Shown: positions 40,570-48,893, numbered from the stretch's first letter. The stretch is 64,000 nucleotides of DNA from VRUE01 sp963703335 (GCA_963703335.1 OY969812.1:1302001-1366000), one strand, 5' to 3'. The notes: generated from the letters alone by a model not told the origin. Made by a program: numbers and translations.

Positions 40570-41293
40570 TGGTGCCCTCCACTTCCTCGGATCGACCATT
40601 AACAGTAGTCGCTTCGGGATTCTGGGGGAGCGGTCGGCGCTCAGCCCAGGCGATCCGCAATTTCTCCTTGGCGCGCATCAGCAGCCCGTCGATCTGGCGT
40701 ACCCGCTTGGGGTCGCCGAAGACCATCGCGGCTGCCTGGGCGTAGCTGAAGCCGAGCGTTACGGTGAGGCGAAGGGCGCTCCACTCCTTCTCGCTGAGGA
40801 TTTCGGCCGCTTCGGCAACTGCCGCATCGCTCATCAGATGTCCGATCACATGCTCCTCGGTGCTCGGGCTGGGGTCGGCAAGTCGGTGCAGGCCGTTGAT
40901 GTCGATGATCTCGACCCCTGGTGGCCGACGTGCCGCGGCGATCTCCTTCGCGACCTCGACGAAAGCGAAGTCGCTGGCGCCAATCACCCAGGTGGTCGCC
41001 GAACCGCGCGCTGGATCGAAGCGAGCCGCGTTCTCGCGCACCCGACGCAGGGCACGAGAGGTCGCGTCGTGGGCAACCTCGTCTATCTCGCTTGGCTGCA
41101 GCAGCGGGGCAGTCGGTTCGGTGATGCCGATGTGGCGGGCGACGCGGTCGGAGATCTGGGCGTGCTGCCTGCGCAGCCGGCCCCAGATGAATGGGTAAAA
41201 CAGCGCTTCGAAGTCGCGCCCGCACGGACTCGAAGGATTCTCGGCCAGCTCCGCCAAGAGGAGCACGCCTTTTTCATTCATCTCATCGTTCAT
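40562..41293 (-). CDS. Sigma-70-family factor encoded in the ubiquitin-like operon
   Basis: The 243-aa protein has a region 2-like N-terminal half with an insertion (FEALFYPFIWGRLRRQHAQI, EIDEVAHDATSRALRRVREN, GSATTWVIGASDFAFVEVAK) and a clear region 4 HTH (LSEKEWSALRLTVTLGFSYA, KRVRQIDGLLMRAKEKLRIA). It resembles ECF-type sigma factors, but is longer. The ATG at 41293 lies 17 bp after the E1 stop. A sigma factor inside such an operon suggests dedicated transcription of the island or of distant targets. Confidence 0.8.
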   Translation of the reverse strand: MNDEMNEKGVLLLAELAENPSSPCGRDFEALFYPFIWGRLRRQHAQISDRVARHIGITEPTAPLLQPSEIDEVAHDATSRALRRVRENAARFDPARGSATTWVIGASDFAFVEVAKEIAAARRPPGVEIIDINGLHRLADPSPSTEEHVIGHLMSDAAVAEAAEILSEKEWSALRLTVTLGFSYAQAAAMVFGDPKRVRQIDGLLMRAKEKLRIAWAERRPLPQNPEATTVNGRSEEVEGTNE

Positions 41294-41309
41294 GTGACAG
41301 CTTGAACCT

Positions 41310-42863
41310 CTATGCCTCAGGTAACACGAACTTTTGACGATAGACCTCGCGGTAGACATCGTCCTCGCAGAAGCAACCCAAACTGCGCGATCTGGGTCTG
41401 CTGAGGACTTGCTCACCACCGCCGATCAGGTCATAGCGAGCCTCTGTCGCCTGCGGGCGACGCTCGGCGAGCGCCGGATCCTTTGCAGCCAAGAGCTGGG
41501 TCGCGAGCATGATTCCCGCGAACGCAGACTGGTGGGCCAGCGGCACCAGCGCTTCGCGCGGCGCCTCACCGAGGTCAAGGTGCAGAACAGCGCCCGCGCA
41601 GATTCCCTCCTGGTAGAGATCGGCGAGCGAACGACCCGCCCAAGCCGCCAGCTCGCCTACCTGAACCCCGGCAGCCGCAGCGATGTCCTCGAGCAGGGGT
41701 CGCTGGTGCCACTCAGGAAGGCCTGCAGGAAACGCTCCATCAGGCCGCGGCGGAACCGCGCCCTCGGGAAGAGGGGCGCCAACCGGAATCTGGCTGTGGA
41801 CAAGGTAGGCGAGGCAGCGGTGGGGATCCTGACGGAAGGCGAGGGCGATCTGCTCATGTCGGGAGAGGGCGGCGTCGGCGGGCCAGTAGAGGCAGGCCAG
41901 GCAGGGCTCCTTACCGAACGCCTCATGGCGTGACCAGCCGACGTCGGCTGGCTGGGTCCAGGCGTTGTAGATGTCTCCTGGGAGGCTCGCCTGGACTGCG
42001 ATCCGGTCCCCAGGGCTATCGAGTGCGACAAGAGTGGGTGATCCGTCGGCAAGCATCGCCGTCCACTTGCTCGGCACGGGGACCACCTCGAATCGATCTC
42101 CCGAGAGGCGTGAATGGAGGAGGTCAACCTTCGCCTCCCCGACATCGGAATCGCGGGTCAACAAGTAGCGCTGCAGGTTGGGGAGCGTGATCGACTCGTC
42201 GTCGATCGCGACCATTGTCGCGCTCGGGTTGCAGAGCGCGAGGGTCTGGGCGGCGGCCTGCCCGATGGCACCGGCTCCGACGAGGTTGAAGCGGCCGAGA
42301 GTAGGGCGATCGAGGAGCGGTGCTCCTTCTTCGGGCTCGGCAAGGGTGATTATGTCGAAGGTAAACGGGCAAGGTCCGGTTCGGGCGCGCTCGCCGAGCT
42401 CAGTGGCAAAGACGATGCGGAACACCTCGCTCATACCGAGCGCCGCGGCGAGCAATGCCGCCGGCACCTGGGCCTGCTCCTTATAACCGGGAACGCAGTC
42501 GAGAAAAACCCCCCAGCCCCGAGCGTGTACGGAGACATCCTGATCTGTCGCTGCCGTCTCTTCGTAGCAGAGGGTTGCGTCGGTCGGCGCTCCCGGGGCG
42601 AGCAACTCGGCGCCCGGATTGATCAGAACGATTTCGCCCTGGGCGGCGTCTGTGGCCGTCGCCGCGGCCTCCAGGCAGATTCGCGGGTAGATCCTGGCCG
42701 CCAAATTGGCCGCAAGCCGAAATCCCTCTGTGCTCGCGCCCTCCCCTGCCCGCAGGGTGACCGAGGTGCCCTCGAGGCGATCGCCGATCGCGGAGCGGTC
42801 CGCGGCCCCCAGGACCGACATGGTCGAGTCGAGAACCCGCTCGATGAAACGCGGGATGCTCAT
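41310..42863 (-). CDS. E1-like activating enzyme (ThiF fold), Bil/Ubl operon
   Basis: The 517-aa protein has an N-terminal region of about 190 residues (FRLAANLAARIYPRICLEAA, RGWGVFLDCVPGYKEQAQV) and a ThiF adenylation domain: FNLVGAGAIGQAAAQTLALC (GxGxxG at 196-201), VAIDDESITLPNLQRYLLTR, and GEAKV with Lys245. CLAC (321-324) and CFC (497-499) could hold zinc. It should adenylate the GlyGly end of the ubiquitin-like protein and pass it to a Cys. Its ATG overlaps the JAB stop (ATGA). Confidence 0.85.
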   Translation of the reverse strand: MSIPRFIERVLDSTMSVLGAADRSAIGDRLEGTSVTLRAGEGASTEGFRLAANLAARIYPRICLEAAATATDAAQGEIVLINPGAELLAPGAPTDATLCYEETAATDQDVSVHARGWGVFLDCVPGYKEQAQVPAALLAAALGMSEVFRIVFATELGERARTGPCPFTFDIITLAEPEEGAPLLDRPTLGRFNLVGAGAIGQAAAQTLALCNPSATMVAIDDESITLPNLQRYLLTRDSDVGEAKVDLLHSRLSGDRFEVVPVPSKWTAMLADGSPTLVALDSPGDRIAVQASLPGDIYNAWTQPADVGWSRHEAFGKEPCLACLYWPADAALSRHEQIALAFRQDPHRCLAYLVHSQIPVGAPLPEGAVPPRPDGAFPAGLPEWHQRPLLEDIAAAAGVQVGELAAWAGRSLADLYQEGICAGAVLHLDLGEAPREALVPLAHQSAFAGIMLATQLLAAKDPALAERRPQATEARYDLIGGGEQVLSRPRSRSLGCFCEDDVYREVYRQKFVLPEA

Positions 42864-43348
42864 TGGATGAACTCGATCGTCGTCTGCTCGTCGAGCTCAG
42901 CCCATTTGCCCGGGCCGCTGAGGCGGTACCAGACCCACTCGCCCAGGCCTTCGCGACCGTCGCGCGCAAAGTCCGGGACCACCCCCGAAAGGCCGCCGAG
43001 CAGTGTCACCAAGGGATAGGCGTCGTCGGTCGAGGAATGAAATGCCTCGGTCGGATGGGAATGAACCTGCGCGGCCAAGATCAAGCCCTGCTCGTGGAAG
43101 GCGCGATTGACCCGGAAAAGCGCCTCTCCCTCGACGACGACGAGCAGGCCGTCTTCTGTAGCCATCGTCGTTTGGCGGGGGAAATAGGAGGCCTCGACCA
43201 CGAGCTTGCTCGAATCCTCTGCCCGCCGCCCGCCCCACAACACAAACGCCTCATATCCGCTTCGACCGGCGTCCTGTAGTGGTGCCAGGGTCTGGTCGAC
43301 CACTTTCATCGGCACCTCGAAATGGGTGACGCCCTCGAGCACGCTCAC
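42860..43348 (-). CDS. JAB/JAMM-family metalloprotease (deubiquitinase-like)
   Basis: The 162-aa MPN-domain protein has the complete JAMM zinc site: Glu33 (GYEAFVLWGG), His96 and His98 (AQVHSHPTEAFHSSTDDA), Ser106 and Asp109. It likely trims the seven-residue tail from the ubiquitin-like protein and can remove the modifier from targets. GTG start overlaps the E2 stop (GTGA) and its own stop overlaps the E1 start, so translation is tightly coupled. Confidence 0.9.
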   Translation of the reverse strand: MSVLEGVTHFEVPMKVVDQTLAPLQDAGRSGYEAFVLWGGRRAEDSSKLVVEASYFPRQTTMATEDGLLVVVEGEALFRVNRAFHEQGLILAAQVHSHPTEAFHSSTDDAYPLVTLLGGLSGVVPDFARDGREGLGEWVWYRLSGPGKWAELDEQTTIEFIQ

Positions 43349-43977
43349 GCAACCTGCCCTTCGGCGGACGCGGCGCCAGGGCCTTGGCGAATCGCGTCGA
43401 TGTCGCCGGCAAGGATCTGCATCTCGACGTTGACGGCTTGACCGCTCTCCGGCGGCAGTGTCGTGACCGCTACCTGCATGCCGACGACGGTGCGCGGCAT
43501 TGTGCGCCAGATGCGGTCGCAGATCGTCGCCAGGCTGCCGGCGCCCTGTGCGCGGTGCAGTAGCCAGGAGTCACCGCTGTGCTGGGGGTGATCGTGGTAC
43601 TGGCGGATACCGGGCACGCAGAAGAATGGCCTACCTGTCTGCGGATGGCTTCCCACAAGGAGATTTCGCGGCCCCTCTGGTGTCTGCATCACCGCCCCGA
43701 CCAGCGGCGGGGAAAACTCGCCGCTTGACGGATCAATGAACTCGACTGAGGGTGCCCAGAGGTCATAGTTTTGGTAGTCGATTCGCACAGCCGTGCCGAT
43801 GATCGGCAACGTTCGCCCGCCGAGCGGCAGGGCGGCGGTGAAAGCGACATCGACCACCGAACCTTCGCGGCCAAGGAGAATCCAGCCCCGCCGCCGATAG
43901 GTGTCGACGTTCTCGTTCCAAAGATCTATCTCGCGATCGACCTTGCGCCGGGTGACTTCCGGGTCAACGAGTTCCAC
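43345..43977 (-). CDS. E2-like conjugating protein, Bil/Ubl operon
   Basis: The 210-aa protein has an E2-type core: strands DLWAPSVEFIDPSSG and GPRNLLVGSHPQTGRPFFC, where HPQ (111-113) and Cys120 stand in for the HPN...C signature of E2 enzymes, and then VPGIRQYHDHPQHSGDSW with Trp138 in place of the conserved W. It probably carries the modifier as a thioester on Cys120. AAGGAG lies just upstream of the GTG at 43977, 15 bp after the ubiquitin-like gene. Confidence 0.75.
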   Translation of the reverse strand: MELVDPEVTRRKVDREIDLWNENVDTYRRRGWILLGREGSVVDVAFTAALPLGGRTLPIIGTAVRIDYQNYDLWAPSVEFIDPSSGEFSPPLVGAVMQTPEGPRNLLVGSHPQTGRPFFCVPGIRQYHDHPQHSGDSWLLHRAQGAGSLATICDRIWRTMPRTVVGMQVAVTTLPPESGQAVNVEMQILAGDIDAIRQGPGAASAEGQVA

Positions 43978-43992
43978 TTCGCTCCTTCGGGC

Positions 43993-44286
43993 TCAGAAAT
44001 GGCGGGGGCGGCCGCAGCCGCCCGCGCCTGTTTTCGGATTGAGGAAAAGAGTCATACCGTCGACGATTCCTGCCTCATCGACGCGCAGGGCCTGGTCGAT
44101 GAGACTGCCGTCCTCACGGCGTAGCTCCCACTCGCCGGGCGCCTGGCCGGCGTTTCCGCTTCGCTTAAGCGCTTTCTCGACCAGATGCTCAACCGATTGG
44201 TGGTGGTTGATCTCAAGCCGCTCCGGCTGGCCGGAGACGACGATCGTCACGTCGACCTTCTTGTCGGGTTTTGGTTTAGCTGCCAT
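43993..44286 (-). CDS. Ubiquitin-like modifier with internal GlyGly
   Basis: The 97-aa protein (ATG 44286, with GAGGAGG at ideal spacing) has the beta-grasp pattern KVDVTIVVSGQPERLEINHH, VEHLVEKALKRSG, GEWELRREDGSLIDQALRVD and DGMTLFLNPK, then GAGG at 87-90 and a seven-residue tail CGRPRHF. It resembles DUF2604-type prokaryotic ubiquitin-like proteins. Removal of the tail by the JAB protease would expose a GlyGly end. First gene of the operon; one beta-grasp domain only, unlike the two-domain BilA. Confidence 0.8.
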   Translation of the reverse strand: MAAKPKPDKKVDVTIVVSGQPERLEINHHQSVEHLVEKALKRSGNAGQAPGEWELRREDGSLIDQALRVDEAGIVDGMTLFLNPKTGAGGCGRPRHF

Positions 44287-44483
44287 CTGCATTCCTCCTC
44301 GTTGTGAAGTTCTATTCCGCTATAGGGATTAGCCACAGGAACTTCCCGCTTTTGACCGAGGTTTTCGGAGCCTCTCGGCTTGCTTGCCGGGTGACCGGAC
44401 GTCCAAATGCTTCATGCCGAGCGGCGTAGATGTCAACTCCACGATTCGTGAGAGCCGGAGGTCAACGTGACATCGAAGCCCGC

Positions 44484-44894
44484 CTATTCGCGGCGCAGCT
44501 CTGCAAGCAGAGCTTGCGGCGTGATCACTCGAACGCCGCGACGCTCACCGACGGGAAGCAAGTGACGGCGATCGCCCGAGACTAGAACGTCCACTCTCGC
44601 CTGAATCGCACAGGCCAGGATCAGGTCATCGTCGGGGTCACCGGTCACGGCTTCTGGCTGCGTATCGGGCGCCACCAACTCGGTTGCCACCGCAAGGAGA
44701 AGCTCTTCGACCTCTCCCCAGCGATCGAGCTCGAAGCCCAGCTTCCCGGTGAGGATGCGTTTCAGCTCCACCATCACCGGCGTCGGCAGCACAAACTCCA
44801 AGTGGTCGTCTATTGCTGCCTCGAGAACCCGGCTCGGCGGGCCGGCAGCGATAAACGCCGAGACCAAGACGTTGGTGTCGCAGGCGACGCGCAG
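44484..44894 (-). CDS. PIN-domain toxin VapC (island copy)
   Basis: The PIN fold reads xRVACDTNVLVSAFIAAGPP, MVELKRILTG and TGDPDDDLILACAIQARVDV, then VLVSGDRRHLLPV: the acidic Asp residues of a VapC ribonuclease are present. The family N-terminus lies before the first TTG (44867), and no ATG, GTG or TTG precedes it, so CTG at 44894 (or at 44900, overlapping the VapB stop TGA) is proposed. It is coupled to the antitoxin gene. Confidence 0.8.
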   Translation of the reverse strand: MRVACDTNVLVSAFIAAGPPSRVLEAAIDDHLEFVLPTPVMVELKRILTGKLGFELDRWGEVEELLLAVATELVAPDTQPEAVTGDPDDDLILACAIQARVDVLVSGDRRHLLPVGERRGVRVITPQALLAELRRE

Positions 44895-44896
44895 CG

Positions 44897-45133
44897 TCAG
44901 CCACGCGCGGAGCGCATCTCGTCGACCAATGCCTCGCTGTCCTCGGGTCCAACCCCGAGGGTCTCGGCGCGCTCCTGCCCGTAGCGCCGCAGGCCTGCAA
45001 GCTGCTCGATCTGAACTTGGCGGCGCAGGGCGTCACGCACCACCTCACTGCGAGTCTTGCCCTGGCTCCGGGCAAGGGCGTCGGTCTCCTCAGCGAGCGC
45101 ATCGGGGAGGGAGACTGAGAGCAGGCGACTCAT
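44897..45133 (-). CDS. RHH antitoxin VapB (island copy)
   Basis: The 78-aa ribbon-helix-helix protein starts MSRLLSVSLPDALAEETDAL, continues RSQGKTRSEVVRDALRRQVQ, and ends with an acidic tail. It binds DNA and neutralises the PIN toxin encoded downstream. The ATG at 45133 lies inside the dyad ATATGA-TCATAT, the likely operator. Confidence 0.8.
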   Translation of the reverse strand: MSRLLSVSLPDALAEETDALARSQGKTRSEVVRDALRRQVQIEQLAGLRRYGQERAETLGVGPEDSEALVDEMRSARG

Positions 45134-45148
45134 ATGAAGACATCATAT
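45132..45148. promoter_or_regulatory. Dyad at the island vapB start
   Basis: ATATGA (45132-45137) and TCATAT (45143-45148) form a 6-bp dyad with a 5-nt spacer overlapping the vapB start codon. RHH antitoxins bind such sites, so autorepression is likely. The remaining 45149-45322 shows no gene. Confidence 0.5.
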
Positions 45149-45322
45149 CGGGCTCGATTCACCCCTACGATCTCGCGGTTGAATGGGCGACGGACTCCAT
45201 CTCGTCGCCCAAAGGCACCCAAAACCTCCAGAAACTACGGGTAACGAGCCGTGGGCTGTCAGATAGACTTGCCGGTGGGATAGCCCCGAGTTCCGCATTC
45301 CAAAGCGGTTTGCGGCTCTTCC

Positions 45323-45395
45323 GCCGACGTAGCTCAGTTGGTAGAGCACTTCACTCGTAATGAAGGGGTCCCCGGTTCAAATCCGGGCGTCGGCT
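45323..45395 (+). tRNA. tRNA-Thr (CGT), intact
   Basis: GCCGACG (45323-45329) pairs with CGTCGGC (45388-45394), discriminator T at 45395. D arm GCTC/GAGC, anticodon stem CTTCA/TGAAG with loop CTCGTAA (anticodon CGT at 45356-45358) and T arm CCCGGTTCAAATCCGGG are all complete. Its 5' half is duplicated at 40161-40202. Confidence 0.95.
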
Positions 45396-45470
45396 CTGAA
45401 GCGGGATCGCTCCACGGGCGGACGTAGGGCTCGCAGGCGGTAAGAGTTATTTGTATAGAGTGAAATTCCC

Positions 45471-46736
45471 ATGCGGGCTGGGGTTATCTTCGCCGTGCTG
45501 ATGGCTCTTGCCGCCTGGTTTGCGACGGCTGGGATCGACGGGGCGCGGGCTGCCGGGGTGGGTTGCGCCAGCGCCCAGGCGTCGCTCGAACGGGGTCAGG
45601 CGACCCAGGCGCGGGACGAATATCTGGAGCTGATCTCCGGCGACGAAAGCCCGCCCTGCGCCGTGGCCGGGCTGCGCGCGACGGCATCGACGCTGAGCGC
45701 CGAAACGCGCCTCTGTGCCGAAGGCGAGGCGCTCGCCAAAAGCGGCGACAACGAGGCGGCGCAGAAGCGCTACGTCGCGGCGCTTGCCAAGAACGTCGAA
45801 AGCGAGTGCGCCACGACGGGTCTGAAGCCGGCCGCGGGGAAGAGCCTCAAGGATCGAATCGTCGAATGGAGCGAGCTGATCCCAAAGCTGCTGATCGCCG
45901 TCTTCTCGCTGCTCGGCGTCCTGCTCCTCGCCTACGTTGCGGCGAAACGCTGGCGCCATCCCTCGCTGGTGATCAAGCCCTTCGGCAACGGTGGCGCCGA
46001 ACCAGAGGTGGGCACGGCCGTCGCCGGCTTGGTGGAGGAAGAGTTGATCTCGCTGTCGGAGCAGGGACAGGGGTTCGAAGACGGATTCGAGCTCGACTTC
46101 GTGGTCGCGAACGTCGAGCTGCTTGCCAGGGACGAAGACCTGACCACGGCCATGGGCGGGTTGGCCGAGACATCGCAGCTGCAGTTCGTGATCGCGCTGA
46201 TGTCCCTGATCGACCGCTTGTTCGGCAAACGGAGCCTGGTCGCGGAAGGCGAGCTGATGCCGCCTGGCGACAACGGTCACGGGCTGATGCTTGCCCTCCA
46301 CGGCCACAACGAACTGCGCGCCCGGGAAGCGGCCTGGTCCCCACTTGACTCCGCGGCCCCGGCCGGCCCGGTGGCCGCAGGGGAAGCGGGTGAGGAGAAA
46401 CCCGATCCACAGCCCTACTACTCCCTCGCGCCAACGGCGGCGTCCTGGGTCCAGTACCAGGCGGCGCGCAGCCTCGACTCCGTCGTCGGGCTGATGACCG
46501 AGAGTCCGGCCAGCTTCACCCTCCTCGCGCGGGGGATCGAGGCCCAGCGCGGCGAGCACCTGCTGCTGGCGGAGGCCTTCTACTCGATGGCGCTCGAAGT
46601 CGATCCCGACAACGTCGCCGCCCTGTTCAACCTGGCGATGCTGCAGGCCCGCCTGCGCGGCGCCTTCGACGACGCGATCGACCTCCTGGCCGATGCCATC
46701 CACGTGCTCGACGAGCGCTCGAGGGAGAAACGGTGA
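45471..46736 (+). CDS. Exported membrane protein with TPR-like repeats, hypothetical
   Basis: The 421-aa protein has a signal peptide (VIFAVLMALAAWFATAGIDG), an extracellular TPR-like part (SLERGQATQARDEYLELISG, AEGEALAKSGDNEAAQKRYV), a membrane segment (LLIAVFSLLGVLLLAYVAAK near residue 145) and a cytoplasmic domain that ends with another TPR pair (LAEAFYSMALEVDPDNVAAL, FNLAMLQARLRGAFDDAIDL). No enzyme family recognised. It overlaps the next gene by 4 bp. Confidence 0.6.
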   Translation: MRAGVIFAVLMALAAWFATAGIDGARAAGVGCASAQASLERGQATQARDEYLELISGDESPPCAVAGLRATASTLSAETRLCAEGEALAKSGDNEAAQKRYVAALAKNVESECATTGLKPAAGKSLKDRIVEWSELIPKLLIAVFSLLGVLLLAYVAAKRWRHPSLVIKPFGNGGAEPEVGTAVAGLVEEELISLSEQGQGFEDGFELDFVVANVELLARDEDLTTAMGGLAETSQLQFVIALMSLIDRLFGKRSLVAEGELMPPGDNGHGLMLALHGHNELRAREAAWSPLDSAAPAGPVAAGEAGEEKPDPQPYYSLAPTAASWVQYQAARSLDSVVGLMTESPASFTLLARGIEAQRGEHLLLAEAFYSMALEVDPDNVAALFNLAMLQARLRGAFDDAIDLLADAIHVLDERSREKR

Positions 46737-47695
46737 CGAAACGGAAGACGAACCGCGACCCGGTCGCCTACCGCCTTCGCTATGCGCTGATCACGCAGCG
46801 CCTGCACGCCCGCTCGGGGCCGTGGACAGACCACGGCGACAGCCACGATCGGGTCCCCAGGCGGCCCGACGCCGTGCAGGCCGCGATCGACGTCGCACGG
46901 CACAGGGTCGGCGCGCGATCGAAGCGGGAGGGCGACCCGGTCGTCGAAGCGCGCGAGCTGGTGGAGATGGCGACCCAGGAGCTGCGGCGCCTCGGCTGGA
47001 AGTGGGTCGGCAGCCGGCCGCGCTGGTACGCGCGCCGCCTACGGCTACGCAACAGCACCGAAGATCGGCACCTGGGCGAATTCCTCGACGGGGCCCTGGA
47101 GCCCGCCGCGGTGATCGTCTATTGGTCGGCCGTGGTCGAGCGTGACGGCTGGCAGGCGCTCGACTTCCTCCTCTCCACCTATCACCGCGAAGGCCGCCTG
47201 GCGCGGCTCCGCTCGCTGCTCACCTGGCATCAGGTGCGGGATGGGGGGCGCTGGCTCAACCGCGGCAGAATCGCCCGGCGGCGCGGAGGCGTGAACGCCG
47301 CCTGGCTGCAGCGCTACCTGCGCGTCCTCAGGGAAACGGACCCGAAGCTCCGCGATCACGGCCGTGGCCTCCATGCGGGCCTGGGGCTGATGCGGGTGCC
47401 GCCCCTGAGCGGGCCGAACTACCGGGTCAGGTACAACCTCGCCTGCCTCTTCTGCCGCCTCGCCAACCTCAGGCTCGAGGGCGAGGCCGGCTTCGTCGAC
47501 GAGCTGTTCGACGAAGCCATCGCCCAGCTGTCGCTCTGCCTCGAAGGGGCGCGCGGGCGACAGCGTGAGGAAATCGTCAGCTGGGCGGAGCGCGATCCGA
47601 GCCTCATGCCGCTGCGCGAGGCGCGGCACGACAGGTTCGAGAGCATCGTCCTCCCCTACCGGCCTCCGACGCGGCCGGGGCCGAGCGAGAGCTGA
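46733..47695 (+). CDS. Arginine/tryptophan-rich cytoplasmic protein, hypothetical
   Basis: The 320-aa protein has no signal peptide or membrane segment. It is rich in Arg and Trp (GWKWVGSRPRWYARRLRLRN, AAVIVYWSAVVERDGWQALD) with a helical C-terminus (NYRVRYNLACLFCRLANLRL, EEIVSWAERDPSLMPLREA), possibly TPR/HEAT-like. GTG at 46733 overlaps the stop of the membrane TPR gene, so the two likely act together. No function is assignable. Confidence 0.6.
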   Translation: MTKRKTNRDPVAYRLRYALITQRLHARSGPWTDHGDSHDRVPRRPDAVQAAIDVARHRVGARSKREGDPVVEARELVEMATQELRRLGWKWVGSRPRWYARRLRLRNSTEDRHLGEFLDGALEPAAVIVYWSAVVERDGWQALDFLLSTYHREGRLARLRSLLTWHQVRDGGRWLNRGRIARRRGGVNAAWLQRYLRVLRETDPKLRDHGRGLHAGLGLMRVPPLSGPNYRVRYNLACLFCRLANLRLEGEAGFVDELFDEAIAQLSLCLEGARGRQREEIVSWAERDPSLMPLREARHDRFESIVLPYRPPTRPGPSES

Positions 47696-47703
47696 CCGTC
47701 GCG

Positions 47704-48885
47704 TCAGCTCTCGGCAAGGGGCTCGGCCTGGTCCGCTCGGGTATCGGCGATCGCAACCGCGGCGAGGACGAGGCTTGACGCGATGACGGCGACGAGGAGG
47801 CTGAGCTGCGCAGTCAGGAAAGCGAGAACGGCGAGAGCGACGCAAGCGGCGATCCGGGCGCTGGAGATCGCGCCGGTCGCCCGGAGGATGAATACGAGCT
47901 GGGCGAGCAGGAAGGCCGCCGGGCCACCGAAGATCAGCGCGGCGGCGCTGGCCGACGGGTCGCCGACGGGATCGATCAGGGCGAGCTCGTCGCCGACGGC
48001 GATCGCGATGATGCCGATCACCATCGCGATCAGCGTGTAGTTGCCGACGGCGACGAGGCGCGAGGCGTCGGCGGCTCCTTCGACCGCCTCCGTCCCGATC
48101 CGCTCGGCACGGTGGAAGTAGCACCACCAGAGCGACACCGTGCCGGTGAAGGCGGCGATCAGCGCGATCACCTGTTCCACTTCGAGGGGAACGTTGGTGA
48201 AGGCGTTGCCGATCGTCAGCACCGTCTCGCCCAGCGCGATCAGGAAGAAGAGCCTGAACCGCTCGAGCAGATGCTCGGCGTAGATCTGGCTGTCGCTACT
48301 GAAGGGGCTGCGCCTGTCCGGTAGCGGGTGGCCCGCGATCACCCCACCGTAGGTGGCGAGCACCGCGATCGACCAGATCGCCAGGCGGGCGTCGCCCTCG
48401 GCGAAGATGCCGGCGATCCAGATCGCCCCGGTGCCGACCTCCCAGACCAGGGCGTTGACGAAGTGGGCGTGGAGCCGATGCCCGCGAAAGGCGGAGACGG
48501 CGAAGATCGTGCGGCCTACCTGAATTGCCAGATAGCCGATCACGAACAGGCCCGCCCGGTCCTCCAGCCAGGGCACGAACTCCGGCTTGCCGAAGGCCTC
48601 GGTCACCGAGGTCGACATCAAGAGACTGGCGAACATCAGGCAGAGGAGCATCAGCTGGACCGGCCGCCTGCCGACGTCGAGCCAGTTCGACGTCCACACG
48701 GTCATGAACCACGCGTACATCACGGCCAGGGTCAGCACCAGCGTTTCCAACATGCCGCGGGCGTCGACGTGACCGAGCAGGTGGTGGGCGAGCTGGCTGA
48801 TCGTGAAGACGTAGACCAGGTCGAAGAAGAGCTCGATCGGGGTCACGGCGCGCGCGACTTCGCGCGGGCGGACGAGCGAGGACAT
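47704..48885 (-). CDS. Low temperature requirement protein A (LtrA) family membrane protein
   Basis: The 393-aa polytopic membrane protein has family blocks TPIELFFDLVYVFTISQLAH, WTSNWLDV and LLERFRLFFLIALGETVLTI, which are the LtrA core. The physiological role is unclear; LtrA was named for growth at low temperature. It lies 8 bp downstream of the response regulator, so the two-component system may regulate or sense through it. Confidence 0.9.
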   Translation of the reverse strand: MSSLVRPREVARAVTPIELFFDLVYVFTISQLAHHLLGHVDARGMLETLVLTLAVMYAWFMTVWTSNWLDVGRRPVQLMLLCLMFASLLMSTSVTEAFGKPEFVPWLEDRAGLFVIGYLAIQVGRTIFAVSAFRGHRLHAHFVNALVWEVGTGAIWIAGIFAEGDARLAIWSIAVLATYGGVIAGHPLPDRRSPFSSDSQIYAEHLLERFRLFFLIALGETVLTIGNAFTNVPLEVEQVIALIAAFTGTVSLWWCYFHRAERIGTEAVEGAADASRLVAVGNYTLIAMVIGIIAIAVGDELALIDPVGDPSASAAALIFGGPAAFLLAQLVFILRATGAISSARIAACVALAVLAFLTAQLSLLVAVIASSLVLAAVAIADTRADQAEPLAES

Positions 48886-48893
48886 CGCCGGGC

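Noticed and set aside
44484..44867. VapC start at TTG 44867
   Set aside because: It would remove the first strand and the conserved DTN aspartate of the PIN fold, which are encoded just upstream in the same frame.
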